DNA from: Chloroflexota bacterium
GTDB taxonomy: Bacteria; Chloroflexota; Anaerolineae; UBA2200
DNA: 64,000 nucleotides
Assembly: GCA_014360905.1 (NCBI GenBank)
Contig: JACIWW010000002.1
Span: 62,001 to 126,000 of the forward strand
Reading direction: 5' to 3'
Shown here: positions 15,972 through 26,887 of the stretch, one piece after another
Numbering within the stretch: the stretch's first letter is position 1
Layout of the letters: the number at the start of each line of letters is the position of its first letter
Position numbers and translations under genes: made by a program
The notes under the pieces: model-generated
Database searches by the model: none
Told to the model about the DNA's origin: nothing
The model's input: only the letters and a program-made list of their open reading frames with translations

Positions 15972-16443
15972 CCTCTTCTGCCAAACGACCTAACCTGCGC
16001 AATGCACGCCACAATCGCTCTTCCCAGATGCTACCATGCAAGAGTTGATTGATCTCCTGGGCTTCCTGCAGGCGTCCCCAATGGGTAACGATGAAAGTGA
16101 TGCGCCGCCATTTATGGCTGGCAATTGGATGGGGTAGAGGACGCAATTCCCCAAGATGCACCTTATAGTAGAGTTCTTTGGCATGAGGATGATCGGGCTC
16201 ATCGGGTAGGAGTTGGATCCGTGGCATGATCTCCCAAACGGAGGTATGAGCATAATAATTGATGGACCATTTCTGATCGCCAAACTCTTTGGTCTGGTAA
16301 AAGGCCAGTATGGGTGCATTCAGACCACGCTTAGGCAGGTGCTTCACTGGAATACGGTACCAATGTTGGTCACGAGCTATGATCAAGTCCTGTGGTTTGT
16401 TCAGAATCGCAACCAGTACAGTCGTATAGCGATCGGGTCCCAT
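15952..16443 (-). CDS. conserved-looking hypothetical protein cotranscribed with mutY
   Basis: 163 residues, not assigned. Start ATG 16443 has AAGGAG five bases upstream; the frame extends to 16506 but without a ribosome-binding site. The protein is soluble and rich in Trp, Tyr, Arg and His, with segments DQHWYRIPVKHLP, ILAFYQTKEFG, LLPDEPDHPHAKELYYKVHLG and RRITFIVTHW. The first resembles PUA/EVE-like or nucleic-acid-handling folds only loosely. Adjacency to mutY suggests a DNA-related role, but this is weak. It has its own consensus promoter at 16506-16534. Confidence 0.75.
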   Translation of the reverse strand: MGPDRYTTVLVAILNKPQDLIIARDQHWYRIPVKHLPKRGLNAPILAFYQTKEFGDQKWSINYYAHTSVWEIMPRIQLLPDEPDHPHAKELYYKVHLGELRPLPHPIASHKWRRITFIVTHWGRLQEAQEINQLLHGSIWEERLWRALRRLGRLAEEDDFGDW

Positions 16444-16505
16444 GTTTACTCCTTGTCCCATGGGAAATGGACAAGTCCGAAGTAGCACGGTGCATACATG
16501 GCCCA

Positions 16506-16534
16506 ACTGTAGCGCAAATGTGTCTGCTTGTCAA
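16506..16534 (-). promoter_or_regulatory. sigma-70-type promoter for the hypothetical-mutY pair
   Basis: Minus-strand TTGACA (16534-16529) and TACAGT (16511-16506), spacer 17 bases. It points to the gene starting at 16443 and is arranged back to back with the promoter at 16557-16585. Confidence 0.6.
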
Positions 16535-16556
16535 AGAGATTTCATATTCTGAACAT

Positions 16557-16585
16557 TTGACTGCATCCCGCGACCTTTGTAATAT
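16557..16585 (+). promoter_or_regulatory. sigma-70-type promoter for the GH13 gene at 16624
   Basis: TTGACT (16557-16562) and TAATAT (16580-16585) separated by 17 bases; start expected near 16592, about 32 bases before the ATG. Confidence 0.6.
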
Positions 16586-16623
16586 AGTCGTTGCTCAAGA
16601 CTCTTCGTTGAGGCAGCGTTCCA

Positions 16624-18135
<1,512 letters not shown>

Positions 18136-18171
18136 CCAGTAAGCCTATCCCTGCTACTTTTTTCGCATAAT

Positions 18172-18233
18172 GGCGGCGTAGCTCAGTTGGCAGAGCAGGG
18201 GACTCATAAGCACCGGGGCACTAGTCGCTACCA
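18172..18233 (+). pseudogene. tRNA remnant with CAT anticodon, lacking the T arm
   Basis: The 5' part is a perfect tRNA start: acceptor strand GGCGGCG, TA, D arm GCTC-AGTTGGCA-GAGC, then GGGGA-CTCATAA, an anticodon arm with CAT (Met or modified Ile). From there it fails. The 3' anticodon strand reads GCACC instead of TCCCC, and only 19 bases remain before an encoded CCA, so variable loop and T arm are missing (62 bases in all). The last bases AGTCGCT-A-CCA can still pair with most of the acceptor strand. It looks like a deleted tRNA gene, possibly a scar of an integration event. Confidence 0.6.
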
Positions 18234-18245
18234 TATTTGTTTCTC

Positions 18246-18290
18246 AGTAGCAAAAAACGCTTTCTCATCTGAGAAGGCGTTTTTGCTACT
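18246..18290. terminator. long bidirectional terminator hairpin
   Basis: The arms 18246-18267 and 18270-18290 (beginning AGTAGCAAAAAACGC and ending GGCGTTTTTGCTACT) form about 21 base pairs with one bulged A and one G-T pair, around a two-base loop. The A/T runs in the arms serve either direction: it ends the GH13 transcript from the left and the acetamidase-remnant strand from the right. Confidence 0.75.
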
Positions 18291-18660
18291 CTGCGTCAAA
18301 AGAGATGTCCAAGTTCTTGGGTAGCGTGACTTTGGCAGTAACCAACCGATTGACAACCTGACTGATGCCGCCATTGCCAACGATGCTGAGCAGCCGATAG
18401 GCCTCATCAAAGTTCACGTGATAAGTGCGACAAATAAACTCCACCATATCCGCGGCAGCAATGGTCAGTGCCTCTTGCAGCGTCGGAGCACTAGCAAGCG
18501 TAATCCATGCCTCCTTAGTTTGCACCCGTGGCCGCAACAGGGTCTCAGGAGAGATGTGGACGCGAAGCTTTACCCTACCGGCTGTCTCTACTCCTTGGCC
18601 ACATAATTCTCCATCACCCTGTGCAGTGTCTTCTTGCCAAAATGGATGATGTGGATACAA
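18286..18660 (-). pseudogene. C-terminal fragment of an acetamidase/formamidase
   Basis: An open frame of 124 codons that begins right after an in-frame stop with only a TTG start. It resembles the C-terminal third of FmdA/AmdA amidases: AQGDGELCGQGVETAG, then KEAWITLASAPTLQEAL, then MVEFICRTYHVNFDEAYRLLS and a VVNRLVTAKVTLPK end. The N-terminal roughly 180 residues with the metal site are absent; the TPR gene promoter region lies where they should be. This is a decayed amide-hydrolase gene, not likely to be functional. The stop codon falls inside the terminator hairpin. Confidence 0.7.
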
Positions 18661-18696
18661 TTATAATCTACTTAGATTCAGTTGTAGGAGATGAAC

Positions 18697-19134
18697 ATGG
18701 ACTTGAACGTGTCAAAATACCAGATCAAGGAGGAACTCCGTAAACAATGGACGACACGAGCGGTGCAATCAGCGCTCATGGGCCATTGGGATGAAGCAGT
18801 CCAGGCCAATTTGCGCGTGCTCGAAATGTTTCCCGACGATATCCAAGCTCGTAATCGACTAGGTAGGGCATACCTTGAATTGGGGCGTTACGAAGAGGCA
18901 ATAGCAGCGTACGAGGCAACTTTGCAGCGACAACCCTCGAACAATATTGCCAGAAAAAGATTAGCAGGGCTATATGCTCAACTTAACCGCAAGCCCACAA
19001 TACCGCTTGAGATTACCCCTGCCATTGAACTGGCTGAGGAAGAAGAGGAAGAAATCGAAGAATTTGAAGAGTATATCGAGGAAGAGGAAATCGAACCTGG
19101 AATTGACCTCGAGGAAGACAGCGGCGAATTCTAA
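18697..19134 (+). CDS. small TPR protein with acidic C-terminal tail
   Basis: 145 residues. Two tetratricopeptide repeats are visible (about residues 20-90), e.g. MGHWDEAVQANLRVLEMFP and RNRLGRAYLELGRYEEAIAAYEATL. The last 35 or so residues are mostly Glu and Asp with scattered Ile/Phe. No signal peptide or membrane segment, so probably a cytoplasmic protein-protein adaptor. ATG 18697 is six bases after GGAG; an ATG at 18691 abuts it. A possible promoter TTGCCA-16-TACAAT lies about 60 bases upstream. Partner unknown. Confidence 0.85.
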   Translation: MDLNVSKYQIKEELRKQWTTRAVQSALMGHWDEAVQANLRVLEMFPDDIQARNRLGRAYLELGRYEEAIAAYEATLQRQPSNNIARKRLAGLYAQLNRKPTIPLEITPAIELAEEEEEEIEEFEEYIEEEEIEPGIDLEEDSGEF

Positions 19135-19204
19135 ATCCGCTTCCAATCATATTGGAGCATCGCAACGAAGTATAACTTGACTTGTAAAGTATGCCTCGGC
19201 AGAG

Positions 19205-20230
19205 TTAGCGAGTTGCCTCTTTGATCTTGGCTAAATTAACACGTTGCAGGCGTGGATTGGGCGTAATACCGGGAATTCGGCCTCGTTTGGCGATAGGCTT
19301 ACCTGCGATCACTTTGAGGTCTCCCGTGAAATCAATTGGCGGGGCACTGCTAATAGCACTGCCTACGCCGAATACGTCTACAGGTGCTTTTTGTTCGCGA
19401 AACAAGCGAATGCGCTCTGCATCTACTCCACCGCTCACCGTGATCTTGACCCACGTGTATCCAGCCTGATCTAGGCGTGCCCGCAACTCTTTGACCAATT
19501 CCGGGGTCACACGGCCACGCTCTGGCGGCGTATCCAGTCTTACTCCCCACAACCTGTAACCCAAAGCCTCAGCTACACGCAAGCTCTCCTCGCATTCGTC
19601 CTTGAAGGTATCCACTAGTGCTATACGGCGGATATGAGGTGGCATATGTCGGTCGAAAGCCTCTGTGGCCTTTACGGTATCGCCAAAGATCAGGACCATT
19701 GCATGTGGAATTGTCCCAGTAGCCTCCAACCCAGCCAAGTCCGCTCCTACAGGCGTAGCACAGCCAGCGCAACCACCCACAATCGCGGCATATTCCAGAC
19801 GTCCCGCTACGCTCGGGTGGACATGGCGCGCACCAAAACTGATCACTGGAATGCCATCTGCTGCTTCTACACACGCTCGCGCCGCAGTAGCCCAGCCACT
19901 GGTTTGCGCTAACATACCCAATATTGCTGTTTCGTACAGCCCGAATCGCGAGTAGGATGCCGTGATGCGCAGCACTACCTCCTTGGCCGCCATTGGCTCA
20001 CCTTCAGCCAATGCCCACACTTCACCGTCTTCTGGCAATACCTGGGCCAGTAACTCAAGCACTTCATTCATCCCACAAAGAATGCCCTCTCTATTGGGGA
20101 AAATCTCCATAGTAACCACTGGATCCAATCCCTCGGCACGCAGGATAGCCTGGGTGCGCGAGAAATAGATATCAGCAGTATATCCAGAGAGGATGCTTTT
20201 ATTGATCTTAGAGTTCACCATAGTATTCAT
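19205..20230 (-). CDS. pncB: nicotinate phosphoribosyltransferase
   Basis: 341-residue NAPRTase of the short type, converting nicotinate and PRPP to nicotinate mononucleotide in NAD salvage. Diagnostic segments: SGYTADIYFSRT near the N-terminus, SFGARHVHP, VGGCAGCATP (substrate loop), LIFGDTVKATEAFD and ITVSGGVDAERI (phosphate-binding). Zn-type cysteines in the loop are as in archaeal and Thermoplasma-like enzymes. Downstream of the nicotinamidase gene, separated by 124 bases, which fits a two-step salvage unit. Confidence 0.87.
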   Translation of the reverse strand: MNTMVNSKINKSILSGYTADIYFSRTQAILRAEGLDPVVTMEIFPNREGILCGMNEVLELLAQVLPEDGEVWALAEGEPMAAKEVVLRITASYSRFGLYETAILGMLAQTSGWATAARACVEAADGIPVISFGARHVHPSVAGRLEYAAIVGGCAGCATPVGADLAGLEATGTIPHAMVLIFGDTVKATEAFDRHMPPHIRRIALVDTFKDECEESLRVAEALGYRLWGVRLDTPPERGRVTPELVKELRARLDQAGYTWVKITVSGGVDAERIRLFREQKAPVDVFGVGSAISSAPPIDFTGDLKVIAGKPIAKRGRIPGITPNPRLQRVNLAKIKEATR

Positions 20231-20354
20231 AGCTCCTTAACCACAAGTTAGGTACCAGCACAAAATGGAAAAGCATGTAGTGACGCCTTGTTCTTACCAA
20301 TCGGTTGCTATGAAGACATCGTCACCACAAGCTTGCCATTCAAATTTGACAGAG

Positions 20355-20870
20355 CTAGACTATCTTAGCTCCGAGTATTTTCTCCATATGTTTCAGCGCG
20401 AAGGCATGAGCCTCGGGATCAAAACTTGCCACGCAATCGCGCGGTACCTCCACCACGTAATCGCGGTTGCGCGCATCCGCAACCGTATGCATTACGCAAA
20501 TGTCCGTGCACACTCCCACGACGATAATCTTATCAGGTTGCAGTTCCTTCAGCCTGTCCTCTAAGACCGTATCGTAGAATCCACTGTAACGCCGCTTCGG
20601 TATAACTTCTCCAGGAAAGTCGGCCAGTTCAGGGATGATCTCGCATTCCGAAGTACCTCGCACACAGTGGGGTGGGAACATGGCGAATTCTTTGTCGTCA
20701 GGATCGTGGGTATCAGCGAGGAAGATGATATGGGACCCTTTCTCCTTTTCGTTTTGTAGCAATTGCCGCACACAAGGAATGATCTCGCGAGCAGCCGGGC
20801 CACAAAAAAGCGTATGCCCTTCCTCTAAAAAACCGCGTAGCATATCCACCACAATCACTACATTGCTCAT
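20355..20870 (-). CDS. pncA: nicotinamidase / isochorismatase-family hydrolase
   Basis: 171-residue cysteine hydrolase. The catalytic triad of the family is visible: Asp in VVIVVDML, Lys in VIPKRRYSGFYDT, Cys in VGVCTDICVMHT. FLADTHDPDDKEF supplies the metal-ligand Asp and His region. The adjacent nicotinate phosphoribosyltransferase makes nicotinamide to nicotinate the most likely reaction. It lies 31 bases after the SAM hydrolase gene and likely shares its transcript. Confidence 0.87.
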   Translation of the reverse strand: MSNVVIVVDMLRGFLEEGHTLFCGPAAREIIPCVRQLLQNEKEKGSHIIFLADTHDPDDKEFAMFPPHCVRGTSECEIIPELADFPGEVIPKRRYSGFYDTVLEDRLKELQPDKIIVVGVCTDICVMHTVADARNRDYVVEVPRDCVASFDPEAHAFALKHMEKILGAKIV

Positions 20871-20901
20871 CCTAGATAACCTCCCTTGACTATCTCTCCC
20901 T

Positions 20902-21681
20902 CTATATAGGCGTTACGACCACCTCTGTCCCTCGATCTGCCTTCAGCATCGCTGCCGCATTGCCGTTGCGCACAGCGATTTCCAAATGACCACTGCTGCC
21001 AATCAGTGCCAACAATGCACCATCAGCAGCCCCGGCATAAGTTTTCGACAAACTATCTACTTCATAGCCTGCGATGTGCACTCGCCAACTCTGCCCAGTC
21101 GTCAAAAGTTCACGCGGTACGTTCGTGATAATGTTGCCAAACCGATCTACGTGCAATACCTGGCCATGAATGCTACCATCGTTCTGCACCAAGGCCTCCG
21201 TAACTGCAAAACGCACCGGATCTTGTATAGCAGGCCCCATGTCGCTCAGTGCCACTCCTAGCGAGATATGCGCTGCCACGGGTGCAAAAAGATCGCGCCC
21301 ATGAAATGTATTGCTGAGCGGCGAGAGCCAGTACCGTGCATTCGTGAGATGCACCACCTCGCTAATAGACTCGCGTGCAAATACGTAGCTCAGCACACCG
21401 TTGTCGGGCGCCACAAACGTACCGTGTGCAGTGCGCACCGCTAGAGCACGCCGTTCACTACCTACCCCAGGATCGACAATGACTACGTGAACAGTACCCG
21501 CCGGGAAATACGGGTACACTGTAGAGAGCACAAAAGCTGCTGTGTGTATATCCTGCGGGGCAATGTCATGGCAGATATCCACAACGACTGCTTTGGGGTT
21601 GATACTCAGGATCACGCCATGCATTACGCCCGCGTAACCATCGGCTGTTCCAAAATCGCTGAGCAGCGTGATAATGCTCAT
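20902..21681 (-). CDS. SAM hydrolase (S-adenosyl-L-methionine hydroxide adenosyltransferase family)
   Basis: 259-residue DUF62-family enzyme that hydrolyses S-adenosylmethionine to adenosine and methionine. Conserved segments: ITLLSDFGTADGYAGVMHG, VVDICHDIAPQDI, HVVIVDPGVGSERRALA, APDNGVLSYV, FHGRDLFAPVAAH and DRFGNIITNVP. The chosen ATG 21681 begins just before the SDFG motif with GAAGGAAG upstream; the frame runs to 21729 but the promoter -10 box lies within that stretch. Physiological role of SAM turnover is unclear in the family. Confidence 0.88.
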   Translation of the reverse strand: MSIITLLSDFGTADGYAGVMHGVILSINPKAVVVDICHDIAPQDIHTAAFVLSTVYPYFPAGTVHVVIVDPGVGSERRALAVRTAHGTFVAPDNGVLSYVFARESISEVVHLTNARYWLSPLSNTFHGRDLFAPVAAHISLGVALSDMGPAIQDPVRFAVTEALVQNDGSIHGQVLHVDRFGNIITNVPRELLTTGQSWRVHIAGYEVDSLSKTYAGAADGALLALIGSSGHLEIAVRNGNAAAMLKADRGTEVVVTPI

Positions 21682-21700
21682 GGTTCTTCCTTCGCCGGAT

Positions 21701-21729
21701 ATTGTAGTCACGAAGGAGCAGGGCGTCAA
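21701..21729 (-). promoter_or_regulatory. promoter of the SAM hydrolase-pncA-pncB transcript
   Basis: Minus-strand TTGACG (21729-21724) and TACAAT (21706-21701) with a 17-base spacer; the leader would be only about a dozen bases. It faces away from the gyrB-operon promoter 17 bases to the right. Confidence 0.6.
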
Positions 21730-21745
21730 AATCGTTATCCTCGGC

Positions 21746-21774
21746 TTGACAAAAGAACTTTTGTTCTATATAAT
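21746..21774 (+). promoter_or_regulatory. consensus promoter of the membrane protein-gyrB operon
   Basis: TTGACA (21746-21751), 17-base spacer, TATAAT (21769-21774): a perfect sigma-70 consensus. Start expected near 21781, about 60 bases before the first gene. Confidence 0.8.
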
Positions 21775-21841
21775 GAAACTGACGAGGGCTTTTCAAAAGA
21801 GGCGGATTGTGTTACAATTCCTCTCTGGAGGAACGCGAACA

Positions 21842-24711
<2,870 letters not shown>

Positions 24712-24847
24712 TGGATCGGCAATCGCCTGTTAACTGCGCTAGGCTTCCTGATCACGAGATACCCTGCTTTCACCAGAAGGGGTTCAACTATCCTCGCTGC
24801 GCGGTGCAGAGCGCAGGAACCCAGTCCATCAAATAGGAGGTATACCC

Positions 24848-25294
24848 ATGGCAGAGATCGTCGTCGTGCGTCAGAATAGCAAATTCGAGACTGAATTCCA
24901 GTATGCAGATACAGAAGCCCCCGATGCAGCCAGCCGTGAACTCAGACCCATTCACGCCATCCATGAACTGACGCCGTATGGCATGTTGCTTGCCGGTCTG
25001 GGATCCTGCACAGCTATCCTCCTGCACTCCTACGCGCAGAATCATGGGGTAAAGCTAGAGGAAGTGGAAGTGCGCCTGCGCTACGACCGCATTTTTGCCA
25101 AGGACTGCGCAGAGTGCGAAGAAACGGAAAAATACACCGAGCAGATCGATGCGGAGGTTGGCTTCGTTGGCGACCTCACGCCTGCAGAGCGCAATAAACT
25201 ATTCCTGATTTCAAAGCACTGCCCAGTGCACAAAATTCTGCACAACGGCATTCGTACGGAATTCCGACCGGCCAAGATCCCGCAACCTTCCTGA
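24848..25294 (+). CDS. OsmC-family peroxidase-like protein
   Basis: 148 residues. OsmC/Ohr fold with the two conserved cysteines, in LAGLGSCTAI and ISKHCPVHK, so thiol-dependent hydroperoxide reduction is possible. GGAGG lies nine bases upstream of the ATG. It is 136 bases downstream of gyrB and 140 before the RuBisCO-like gene, which has its own promoter. An unusual CAECEETEKY segment adds two more cysteines in the middle. Confidence 0.88.
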   Translation: MAEIVVVRQNSKFETEFQYADTEAPDAASRELRPIHAIHELTPYGMLLAGLGSCTAILLHSYAQNHGVKLEEVEVRLRYDRIFAKDCAECEETEKYTEQIDAEVGFVGDLTPAERNKLFLISKHCPVHKILHNGIRTEFRPAKIPQPS

Positions 25295-25333
25295 CAAAAT
25301 CTTACCATCCTAGCGGATGTGCTCTGAGTGTAC

Positions 25334-25363
25334 TTGACAGCAGTATATCCTGGGTGTTACAAT
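25334..25363 (+). promoter_or_regulatory. promoter of the RuBisCO-like gene
   Basis: TTGACA (25334-25339) and TACAAT (25358-25363), 18-base spacer. Start near 25370 supports translation from ATG 25435 rather than from the upstream in-frame ATG at 25354. Confidence 0.65.
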
Positions 25364-25434
25364 GCCATCAACACGTAAAAGTGTTATTGCCCCGCAGATC
25401 AACCAGGATGATCAATATTTACAAGGAGGTAAAA

Positions 25435-26736
25435 ATGGATATCGAATCTTTGCCCATCGCCCTGCCCGATGGGGTGGATTACGATGAGTATGTCATTGGA
25501 ACATACCTTGTTTCCTATCCCAAATCAATTCCGGTGGCCAAGTTAGCTCCTGCTCTGGCCATCGAGCAATCCACCGGTACCTGGGTGCCTGTGCCAGGCG
25601 AAACACCCGAGGTACGCCGCAAGCACGTGGCTAAAGTGATTGGCGTGTACGAAGTTCCGGACTATGAGTGGATGGTTCCTCCCGAGGTGAATGAACGCCA
25701 ATACATCATCCAAATCGCCTTCCCGGAGATCAACTTTGGCGAGCAAATCCCGATGCTCTTGACCACAGTCGTTGGAAACATCTCCATGGCAGGCAAACTC
25801 AAGGTGCTGGATTTGCGCTTCCCCGAGAAGTACGTCGCGGGCTTCAAAGGCCCTAAATTCGGCATCCCCGGCATCCGCAAACTGCTTGGCGTGCCCAAAC
25901 GACCCTTGCTCAACAACATGATCAAGCCCTGCACCGGCTATCCGCCCGAGGTGGGGGTAGAACTATTCCGCCTGGCCGCTCTAGGTGGTTGTGATATCAT
26001 CAAAGACGATGAGTTGCTGGCCAATGCTTCGTTCTGCGAGTGCGAAAAACGAGTGAAACTGTACATGGAAGCAGAGCGGCAGGTCTACGAAGAAACGGGC
26101 GAGCACACCCTGTACACGGTGAATGTCACTGATGAGATCCCCAAAGTCTTTGAAAATGCCCGCCGAGCAGTGGAATTGGGTTGCAACGCACTGATGGTCA
26201 ACTATCTGGTGACCGGCTTCCCCGTGCTGCGGGCATTGGCAGAAGACCCTGCCATCAACGTGCCCATTCTGGCGCACATGGACCTGGCCGGCGCATTGTA
26301 TGCCTCAGAATGGCATGGCATCAGTTCCCACTTGGTGCTGGGCAAACTCCCCCGTTTGGCGGGAGCGGACATTGTGGTCTTTCCCGCACCATATGGCAAG
26401 GCTCCGGTATTGGTGGACAAATTCCAAAACGTGGCCCGCAACTTGGCTTTCCCATTCTACCAAATCCGTCCTACTTTCCCCATGCCCAGCGGTGGCATCA
26501 CGCCCAAAATGGTACCTCAGGTTATGCATGACTTGGGAACGGACATTGTGATTGGCTCCGGTGGTGGCATCCATGCCCACCCGCAAGGTCCCGTGGCTGG
26601 AGCCAAAGCCTTCCGGCAGGCCATTGACGCGACCATGCAAGGACGCTCATTGGAAGATGCCGCAAAGGAATATCCAGAACTCAGGGTTGCTCTGGAGACC
26701 TGGGTGGATCCCTTTGGCAAGGGCCTCGGGATGTGA
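25435..26736 (+). CDS. RuBisCO-like protein (form IV)
   Basis: 433 residues; AAGGAGG lies four bases before ATG 25435. The metal and carbamate triad of the RuBisCO superfamily is kept in GGCDIIKDDE (Lys190, Asp192, Glu193), as is a KP-type loop-1 lysine (Lys164, KPCTG), a loop-6-like YGK, SGGI and GGGI phosphate loops. Residues needed for CO2 fixation are altered: the second lysine of KPK is Cys166, HxHRAG reads HMDLAG, and the GIH loop reads DIVVFP. It is therefore unlikely to be a carboxylase. Relatives act as enolases or isomerases in methionine salvage or on 3-oxo-isoapionate phosphate. No partner enzyme is adjacent, so the substrate stays open. The gene stands alone with its own promoter and terminator. 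Confidence 0.88.
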   Translation: MDIESLPIALPDGVDYDEYVIGTYLVSYPKSIPVAKLAPALAIEQSTGTWVPVPGETPEVRRKHVAKVIGVYEVPDYEWMVPPEVNERQYIIQIAFPEINFGEQIPMLLTTVVGNISMAGKLKVLDLRFPEKYVAGFKGPKFGIPGIRKLLGVPKRPLLNNMIKPCTGYPPEVGVELFRLAALGGCDIIKDDELLANASFCECEKRVKLYMEAERQVYEETGEHTLYTVNVTDEIPKVFENARRAVELGCNALMVNYLVTGFPVLRALAEDPAINVPILAHMDLAGALYASEWHGISSHLVLGKLPRLAGADIVVFPAPYGKAPVLVDKFQNVARNLAFPFYQIRPTFPMPSGGITPKMVPQVMHDLGTDIVIGSGGGIHAHPQGPVAGAKAFRQAIDATMQGRSLEDAAKEYPELRVALETWVDPFGKGLGM

Positions 26737-26770
26737 ACTAATGGAACAGGCAGATAGGATAGAGTGAATC

Positions 26771-26826
26771 GCCCGCATGAAACGGGCTTATCCAAACTCC
26801 TTAGCAGGTGCTAAGGAGTTTGGCTT
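26771..26826 (+). terminator. terminator after the RuBisCO-like gene
   Basis: Two hairpins follow the stop: GCCCG-CATGAAA-CGGGC (26771-26787) and a perfect 15-bp stem CCAAACTCCTTAGCA / TGCTAAGGAGTTTGG (26792-26806 and 26809-26823) with a two-base gap, then CTTTT. Strong intrinsic terminator; the second stem could also stop the convergent ATPase transcript. Confidence 0.8.
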
Positions 26827-26887
26827 TTGCAACGCTTAGGCTAAAAACACTTTCGCTGCGCTTTTGTGGCTGAAACCCTCTGGGGAC

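Noticed and set aside
25435-26736. a CO2-fixing RuBisCO
   Set aside because: Several catalytic positions are changed and no small subunit or phosphoribulokinase gene is present.
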